Source: Caldisericota bacterium (GTDB lineage Bacteria; Caldisericota; Caldisericia; Cryosericales; Cryosericaceae). From it: DNA of 10,211 nucleotides. The notes below the pieces were generated by a model that made no database searches, had not been told where the DNA came from, and saw only the letters and a program-made list of their open reading frames with translations. This document shows, one piece after another, positions 5,628-10,211 of this stretch (within the stretch, counting starts at the first letter, position 1; each line of letters opens with the position of its first letter). The DNA lies in assembly GCA_026390285.1 (NCBI GenBank), contig JAPLGH010000079.1, positions 1 to 10,211 of the forward strand, in the 5' to 3' direction. The position numbers and the translations under genes were made by a program.

Positions 5628-7376
5628 CTACCAGCCTCCGCCTCCGCCTCCGCCGCCTCCGCCTCCGCTGAAGCCGCCGCCTCCACCGCCACCGAACCCG
5701 GATTTGCTGCCAGGTGCCACTGCCGAGGCGCTGATGGCATTGCTGAACCCGTTTCCGACGCTGCTGGCAAACGCCGCTGGATTGACGGGGTTCCAGTACA
5801 TTCCATGGTACCAGACGGGGGCATACGGGCGTCCCTCCGCTGCCATGCGGGCGAACACGCTGGCAAACTGCTCCGACCAGCGCTGCTCGACATCCAGTGC
5901 CAGGGCGAACGGAAGGAACTTCTCGAACATCTCGGGCGTCCGCTCGGGTGGGTTGAGCAGGTTCATGCGGTCCTTCTCGGTGACCGAGAGGTACATCTTG
6001 AACCCGGCTACTTCGTCCACGAGCTTCCTGCCCTGCTGCGTGTACGATTTGAGCGTGGAGCCGAAGACGACTGCCATGGCGGCGAGCGCGACGCCAACGA
6101 CAATCAGGGCCACGAATTGCAGCGTGTTCCCCCGGGTGGACAGGAAGAACGTGAGCACTGCCACCCCAATGGAGAGCAGGATTCCGGTCAAGAGGTACCC
6201 GATGTTGCTGACGAAGAACCTTGGCTGGTAGTCGGCCTCCAAGGGTCTCTTGCTGGCGAGGATGGCCTGCTGAATCTCCTCTGCATGCTCTCGTTCGAAG
6301 TCCACGCGCGCGCTGGTCCCGATGAGGACTCCGGCAAGAGCGAGCTCGTCGTCGGACAGGACGGACTCAGGAGCAGTGTCCCGCTCGATCCAGTATTTGT
6401 GGCGTTCCTGGTGAATGCTGATATACCGCTTCACGGCCATGTCGATCAGTGCAGCGGTGAACGTCTTGCTGTCGTGGGCCATTCTGGAGAGATACCGGAC
6501 GCCTCCGGGTGACATCCCTTCGGGCGGCGCAAAGCGCGCGAAGATCGTGCCGCGGTCGGGGTCCTTGCCGTAGCGATACCATACGATCATGTAGTACAGG
6601 AAGACGAGCAGCACACCGAGGAGACCGGCGATGAGGGCGCCGTTGTCGCGGAGGAACCAGCCGAAGCGTGTTGCTGCGGTCGGTGCCTGGACGAACCCCT
6701 TGGGCCATCCGACGACAATGGTCAGGCCCTCTCTGGGGTTGAGGATGGAGGTCGTGACGAACGTCGGAGTTCCGTCAGCGCTCTGTGTCGTCCTCACGGC
6801 GCTTGCCGTCGAGCCGGCGGCGCCTGTGTAGGCGATGAGGCCGGTGATCTTTGCGGCAGCGCCCGCGGGAAGCGTGACGGTCGCGGATGCGTGCTCGATG
6901 GGGAAGAGCCACCCGTTGCCGATGACGTTCCAATACAGCTCGTCGTGGTCGGCGAAGTAGCCCAGCTCACGGTCCACGCTGAACCTCAGCATCCACGTGT
7001 GTTCACCGGGCTCGATGAACGTATCGGCGCTTCCGATCTTCACGCGCTTGCCGTTTTCCCAGTTCTCTACCGTGTACGGCTCGGCCTGACCGTCGCGCTG
7101 GACGCCAAGGACACGGAAGTCGATTACGAGCCGGCCGCCGGTCTTGGTATTGGAATAGATGGTCGGGAAGTCATAATAGATTCCATGCTGGATCTGATCG
7201 CTGGTCACGACGGCCGTGATGGTATTCTCGACCCGCAACGTACCATCCTGGTTGACCGTGATTGCGCTGTCGAAACTGGTGATGCGCTCCTGTTCGGCCA
7301 GAGCCAGTCCAGGCATGGACAGGAGGAGTGCGGTCGCCACGAGGACGGCCAGGGTCAGCATTCCACGCTTTCTCAT
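5628..7376 (-). CDS. DUF2207 membrane protein with Ser-Gly11-Trp tail (last gene of cluster)
   Basis: A 582-residue envelope protein. A signal peptide spans residues 1-27 (cut after ALA). An extracytoplasmic DUF2207 N-domain (PF09972-like) covers about 30-240. One helix lies at about 246-266, then PPEGMSPGGVRYL (284-296) and a soluble segment with MAVKRYISI (313-321). Two helices follow at about 394-412 and 420-440, then the conserved C-domain (QQGRKLVDEVAGFKMYL at 447-463, PPERTPEMFEKFLPFALALD at 476-495). From 559 the tail is Gly/Ser/Phe-rich and ends in Ser570, eleven Gly and Trp582. E. coli YciQ belongs to the same family; function unknown. The ATG at 7376 has AAAGGAG just upstream; an extension to 7520 would bury the signal peptide. 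It lies 64 bases after the middle paralogue. Confidence 0.9.
   Translation of the reverse strand: MRKRGMLTLAVLVATALLLSMPGLALAEQERITSFDSAITVNQDGTLRVENTITAVVTSDQIQHGIYYDFPTIYSNTKTGGRLVIDFRVLGVQRDGQAEPYTVENWENGKRVKIGSADTFIEPGEHTWMLRFSVDRELGYFADHDELYWNVIGNGWLFPIEHASATVTLPAGAAAKITGLIAYTGAAGSTASAVRTTQSADGTPTFVTTSILNPREGLTIVVGWPKGFVQAPTAATRFGWFLRDNGALIAGLLGVLLVFLYYMIVWYRYGKDPDRGTIFARFAPPEGMSPGGVRYLSRMAHDSKTFTAALIDMAVKRYISIHQERHKYWIERDTAPESVLSDDELALAGVLIGTSARVDFEREHAEEIQQAILASKRPLEADYQPRFFVSNIGYLLTGILLSIGVAVLTFFLSTRGNTLQFVALIVVGVALAAMAVVFGSTLKSYTQQGRKLVDEVAGFKMYLSVTEKDRMNLLNPPERTPEMFEKFLPFALALDVEQRWSEQFASVFARMAAEGRPYAPVWYHGMYWNPVNPAAFASSVGNGFSNAISASAVAPGSKSGFGGGGGGGFSGGGGGGGGGGGW
5634..5693 (-). repeat. 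Low-complexity glycine-codon tract (tail of last DUF2207 gene)
   Basis: Sixty bases of GGC/GGA/GGT codons, interrupted by Phe-Ser, encode the glycine tail (residues 562-581). On the plus strand the same tract reads as a spurious polyproline frame. Confidence 0.85.
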
Positions 7377-7381
7377 ATGTA

Positions 7382-7388
7382 CTCCTTT
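7382..7388 (-). promoter_or_regulatory. Ribosome binding site of the last DUF2207 gene
   Basis: AAAGGAG on the minus strand lies 5 bases before the ATG at 7376-7374. It fixes the start at the signal peptide. Confidence 0.8.
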
Positions 7389-7440
7389 AGCTTCGTGATC
7401 CAGCAGACAACATAGCGCAATTGAGGACGGTATTCCAGCG

Positions 7441-9231
7441 CTACATTGAGGAAGACGCTGTGTTCTGTTCGACCGTGTCGCGGAACTGCTCTGACCACTC
7501 CTGCTGGACACCGAGCGCAAGGGCGTACGGCAGGTATCGTTCCAGAAGCTCCGGCGTTTTCTCGGGCGGGTGAAACCAGTGCATGCGCTGTTTCTCCGCC
7601 ACCTTCAGATACAGGGCAAAGCCGTCCGCTTCGTCCACGGCTTGCCGTCCCCGGAGTGTCCAGCTGGGCATGAGCCGGCCGTAGACGACGTCCAGAACGG
7701 CCATGGCAACCACGAGGACAGCTACCGGGACGGTGGCCACGCGGAAGAACATGCCTGCTCCCACGAACCAGAAGCCGGAGAAGTACACTGCCATTGAGGT
7801 GCTGGCGCTTTGAGCCTTCTTCTCTTCCGTTGCGGCCATGCCGATGGTGAGGGCTCCCAGAAACGAGGTCGGCCTGACCGGATGGATGACCGGCTGTGTC
7901 TTCCACGTTCTGACCAGGGATGACCAGACGAACGCGACCGCCGCGGACCAGATCGAGAGCCAGGCAAGCAGGAACAGGTATGCCAGCGCGCTGGCGCGCG
8001 TCGTCGCCTGCGCCATGCCGGCGGCGACGGCCGTGACAAAGGAGATGCCGATGCCTGCCAGTGTTTCACGTCGGTGCAGCCCAAAATACGATGTCCGGTA
8101 GTGTGCGTCGAGGTACGTTCTGAGTGCCGTCTGCGCCGCCTGCAGGACAGGCTGAGCGTAGTGCGTGACGGTCAGGGCTCCCTGACTGTCGCCGAACATG
8201 TGGTCCGCCATGACCTGTTCGTCGGGGGGCAGGGTTGTGGACGGGGTGCTGGTGCGGCGAAGGACCGTCGTGCCGTGTTCCTGGGTCACCGTCACTGCAC
8301 CACGTGAGCCCATGTCCAGCAGGTTGGCCGCGAATGCCGTGCCGTCGAACGCCATGCGGCGGACATAGCGCATACCGGCAGGAGACATGCCCTCGGGGGG
8401 ATCAAACCGTGGGATGATCGCTGTTCGCGGAGGGTCCCGGCCGACCGCGTTCCATGCTGACTGAAAGTAGCCTGCCAGAACGAGAAGTCCGAGAAGCCCC
8501 ATGACGACGCCACCCCAGTCGCGTACGAACCAGTCTGTGCGCATGCTTCCCGTCGGGACGTCGACGAACCCGCCTGGCCACGCTGCGTGGACGACAAGCC
8601 GCTCGCCCGCAGTCAGCGGTCGTTCGGCCCGTATTCTGAGGTCACCATCCATGTCCGCAACGGCCTGCAAGGAGGCGATGCGCCCTACGGCATTCTGCAC
8701 GTAGGCGCCTGCTCCTGCCAGGGCACGCTCGGCGCCAGGGGGAGGCATCACGACGACGGCAGCCTGCGCCACCGGGGCGTTCCAGGCTCCCGTGGCATCC
8801 CAGGCGAGGTCTGCCCTGGATGCGCCTGCCACCAGGAACCGGTCCGTGATGAACGTCAGATCCAGCGAGTGGACGCCAGGCGTGACGTCGGTTCCGATGT
8901 CCAGTGTCAGTCGGCTGGGTGATGGGGACCTCATGCGCCATGAGGCCGGGTTTCCGTCGAGGCTGACGTGCTGGACACGCCACGAAGGAGTTGCGCGACT
9001 GCCTGGGCGTACGTCGCGGACGTCCTGCGAGAGGGTCCTGCTGATCGTATTGCTGGTCGACACAAGTGTCAGCTGCTCTCGTACCTCGATACTTCCGCTT
9101 GCAAAGGTAGTGACCGTCGAGATCAGGGACCGGACTTCAGTGGGCGCAGCCGCACGCACGCTGCCGACAACCGAGAGCACTGCAATGAGAGCCAGACAGG
9201 CCGTCAGCGCGCGCTTAGAACGGGCTACCAT
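7441..9231 (-). CDS. DUF2207 membrane protein lacking the glycine tail (middle gene)
   Basis: A 596-residue paralogue of its two neighbours. It has a signal peptide (1-27, ending SVRA), a diverged DUF2207 N-domain (about 30-235), a helix at about 242-258, PPEGMSPAGMRYV (278-290), helices at about 391-408 and 415-439, two more hydrophobic stretches at about 481-497 and 500-517, and the conserved C-domain (RGRQAVDEADGFALYL at 527-542, PPEKTPELLERYLPYALALG at 555-574, WSEQF at 579-583). It stops 13 residues later (ending TASSSM), where the flanking paralogues carry on with 60-80 more residues and a glycine tail. No glycine-rich stretch is found in any frame of the 64 bases after its stop, so this is not a recent single frameshift. 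The ATG at 9231 overlaps the upstream gene's stop (ATGGTAG), implying translational coupling. Function unknown. Confidence 0.88.
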   Translation of the reverse strand: MVARSKRALTACLALIAVLSVVGSVRAAAPTEVRSLISTVTTFASGSIEVREQLTLVSTSNTISRTLSQDVRDVRPGSRATPSWRVQHVSLDGNPASWRMRSPSPSRLTLDIGTDVTPGVHSLDLTFITDRFLVAGASRADLAWDATGAWNAPVAQAAVVVMPPPGAERALAGAGAYVQNAVGRIASLQAVADMDGDLRIRAERPLTAGERLVVHAAWPGGFVDVPTGSMRTDWFVRDWGGVVMGLLGLLVLAGYFQSAWNAVGRDPPRTAIIPRFDPPEGMSPAGMRYVRRMAFDGTAFAANLLDMGSRGAVTVTQEHGTTVLRRTSTPSTTLPPDEQVMADHMFGDSQGALTVTHYAQPVLQAAQTALRTYLDAHYRTSYFGLHRRETLAGIGISFVTAVAAGMAQATTRASALAYLFLLAWLSIWSAAVAFVWSSLVRTWKTQPVIHPVRPTSFLGALTIGMAATEEKKAQSASTSMAVYFSGFWFVGAGMFFRVATVPVAVLVVAMAVLDVVYGRLMPSWTLRGRQAVDEADGFALYLKVAEKQRMHWFHPPEKTPELLERYLPYALALGVQQEWSEQFRDTVEQNTASSSM

Positions 9232-10211
9232 CCACCCCCTCCACCGCCGCCTCCGCCGCCTCCGGAGCCACCACCCCCTCCGATCGAGGATGCAAAGGCC
9301 CCCGAAAGTGACGACCCGAGTGTCGAGAAGTTCGTGGAGCGCAACGTCTTGCTGGAGAACCACACAGGCTGATAGGTTAGTTGACCGGATGCGTCCGTGC
9401 GCTCCAGGACGTCGGCAAAGTTCTCGCTCCACTGTTGTTCGACGTCGAGGGCCAGCGCATAGGGTAGATAGCGTTCGAATGTCTCCGGCGTGTGGTCGAC
9501 AGGGGTCAGCATGTTCATGCGGTCTTTTTCGGCCGTGCCGAGATACATGCGGAACCCATAGATCTGATCCAGGAGAACCCGACCTTGAGGCGTATAGGCG
9601 CGCAGCAGTCGGAAGAAGACGACGTCGATTGCCGCGGTCACGAAGACCAGTGCCAGGAGCAGGGGTCCCGCAATCGCGACGAACGCGATCGTGCCGAAGA
9701 GCTCACCCAGCAGGAACGGTATGGCGAACAGCGTCAGGCAGCCTGACGCCGGGAGGCTGAAGGCGCGTTTTCCTGATGTGCCTGCGGAGTGTCCGCGCCA
9801 CGACGCCATGACCTGGGTCACAAGTGCCACGACCCCGAATGTCCATATTGACAGCCAGACCGACATGAATACGAAGCCGAAGATCTTTTCCGGCTGAGTC
9901 GTACCCAATAAACCGGCAGCGATGACGCCCGCGACGGAGAGGGCAATTCCCGTCGCTGCATAGCGGACGTTTGTGACAAAGTATCCCTTGCCATAGGCCT
10001 TCTGCAGTGCCTTCTCAAGGGCTTTGCGGACGGCCTGGACACGACCATGCGCGCTCTGCCTGAAGACAAGCCGCGTCTTCGCACGACCGTCGAACAGCTC
10101 CTGCAGGAGCTCCGTTTCGTCGGGCAGGAGGCTGGCTGGTATCGAGCCTGCGGTGTCGACCGCGAAGGAGTCATCCTCACCTTGCGAGATGACCAGCGCA
10201 CCCTTGACTGC
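9225..10211 (-). CDS. DUF2207 membrane protein with Ser-Gly11-Trp tail, 5' end outside window
   Basis: The last 328 residues of a third DUF2207 paralogue; the frame is open without a stop from 10211 down to TAG at 9225-9227. A TTG at 9908 could pass as a start, but upstream codons continue the family alignment (AVKGALVIS, matching AVKRYISI of the last gene), so the gene is cut by the window edge rather than short. Visible in order: a soluble segment (fragment residues 1-80), helices at about 84-102 and 112-132, a hydrophobic pair at about 157-196, and the C-domain (TPQGRVLLDQIYGFRMYL at 207-224, TPETFERYLPYALALD at 241-256). The tail has Ser316 followed by eleven Gly and Trp328. The signal peptide and N-domain should lie beyond 10211. 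It is probably an earlier gene of a DUF2207 operon. Confidence 0.88.
   Translation of the reverse strand, partial: AVKGALVISQGEDDSFAVDTAGSIPASLLPDETELLQELFDGRAKTRLVFRQSAHGRVQAVRKALEKALQKAYGKGYFVTNVRYAATGIALSVAGVIAAGLLGTTQPEKIFGFVFMSVWLSIWTFGVVALVTQVMASWRGHSAGTSGKRAFSLPASGCLTLFAIPFLLGELFGTIAFVAIAGPLLLALVFVTAAIDVVFFRLLRAYTPQGRVLLDQIYGFRMYLGTAEKDRMNMLTPVDHTPETFERYLPYALALDVEQQWSENFADVLERTDASGQLTYQPVWFSSKTLRSTNFSTLGSSLSGAFASSIGGGGGSGGGGGGGGGGGW
9231..9281 (-). repeat. Low-complexity glycine-codon tract (tail of partial DUF2207 gene)
   Basis: Seventeen codons encode Gly5-Ser-Gly11. The synonymous codon order differs from the tract at 5634-5693. Its last bases also carry the SD and the A of the ATG of the next gene. 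Confidence 0.85.
9235..9242 (-). promoter_or_regulatory. Ribosome binding site embedded in glycine codons
   Basis: On the minus strand GGAGGGGG lies within the tail codons of the upstream DUF2207 gene. Its GGAGG core is 6 bases before the ATG at 9231 of the middle gene, good SD spacing. Confidence 0.65.

Noticed and set aside
5634..5693. Glycine-codon tract as a CRISPR-like or tandem DNA repeat
   Set aside because: It has no spacer structure and is fully explained as coding sequence for a glycine tail.
5481..6512. Plus-strand frames including a polyproline stretch opposite the last DUF2207 gene
   Set aside because: The polyproline is the antisense reading of glycine codons; the minus-strand gene is well supported.
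7377..7520. N-terminal extension of the last DUF2207 gene to an ATG at 7520
   Set aside because: It would place 48 polar residues before a clear signal peptide and overlap the middle gene; AAAGGAG stands directly before the ATG at 7376.
9225..9908. Short 227-residue gene starting at the TTG at 9908
   Set aside because: The same frame stays open to the window edge, and the upstream codons continue the DUF2207 alignment, so the TTG is an internal leucine codon.

Overview
The window is bacterial chromosomal DNA of fairly high GC (about 60% or more in most genes). Bacterial marks include purine-rich Shine-Dalgarno (SD) sites, ATG/GTG starts, a 4-base stop/start overlap and Sec-type signal peptides. 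No rRNA, tRNA, CRISPR array, transposase or phage gene is visible, and nothing here fixes the phylum.

Left half, plus strand. Bases 1-503 hold what may be the 3' end of a truncated gene, one copy of a dispersed hairpin repeat, a candidate promoter and a perfect 9-bp inverted repeat ahead of a glycerate kinase (504-1619). A Bcp/PrxQ-type peroxiredoxin (1671-2138) overlaps by GTGA a small two-helix membrane protein (2135-2431). A gap then carries a second, inverted copy of the hairpin repeat. It is followed by an MFS exporter of the macrolide-efflux type (about 2631-3998), a DUF1801 protein of clearly lower GC (4091-4489) and a stand-alone Rieske non-haem iron oxygenase (4568-5554). Apart from the peroxiredoxin/2TM pair, these look like separate housekeeping or accessory genes rather than one pathway.

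Right half, minus strand. After a bidirectional terminator-like hairpin (5568-5598), three tandem DUF2207 membrane-protein paralogues are read from right to left: a partial gene running off the right edge (9225-10211), a middle gene (7441-9231) and a last gene (5628-7376). The partial and last genes end in the same low-complexity tail, Ser-(Gly)11-Trp-stop, written with different synonymous codons. The middle gene has no such tail, and its ATG lies inside the tail codons of the gene before it, so that the glycine codons also supply its SD. The three probably form one operon for a multi-subunit or paralogous envelope complex of unknown function.

The parts most worth a second look are the DUF2207 cluster with its tail pattern and tail-embedded ribosome binding site, the palindrome ahead of the glycerate kinase, and the dispersed hairpin repeat.
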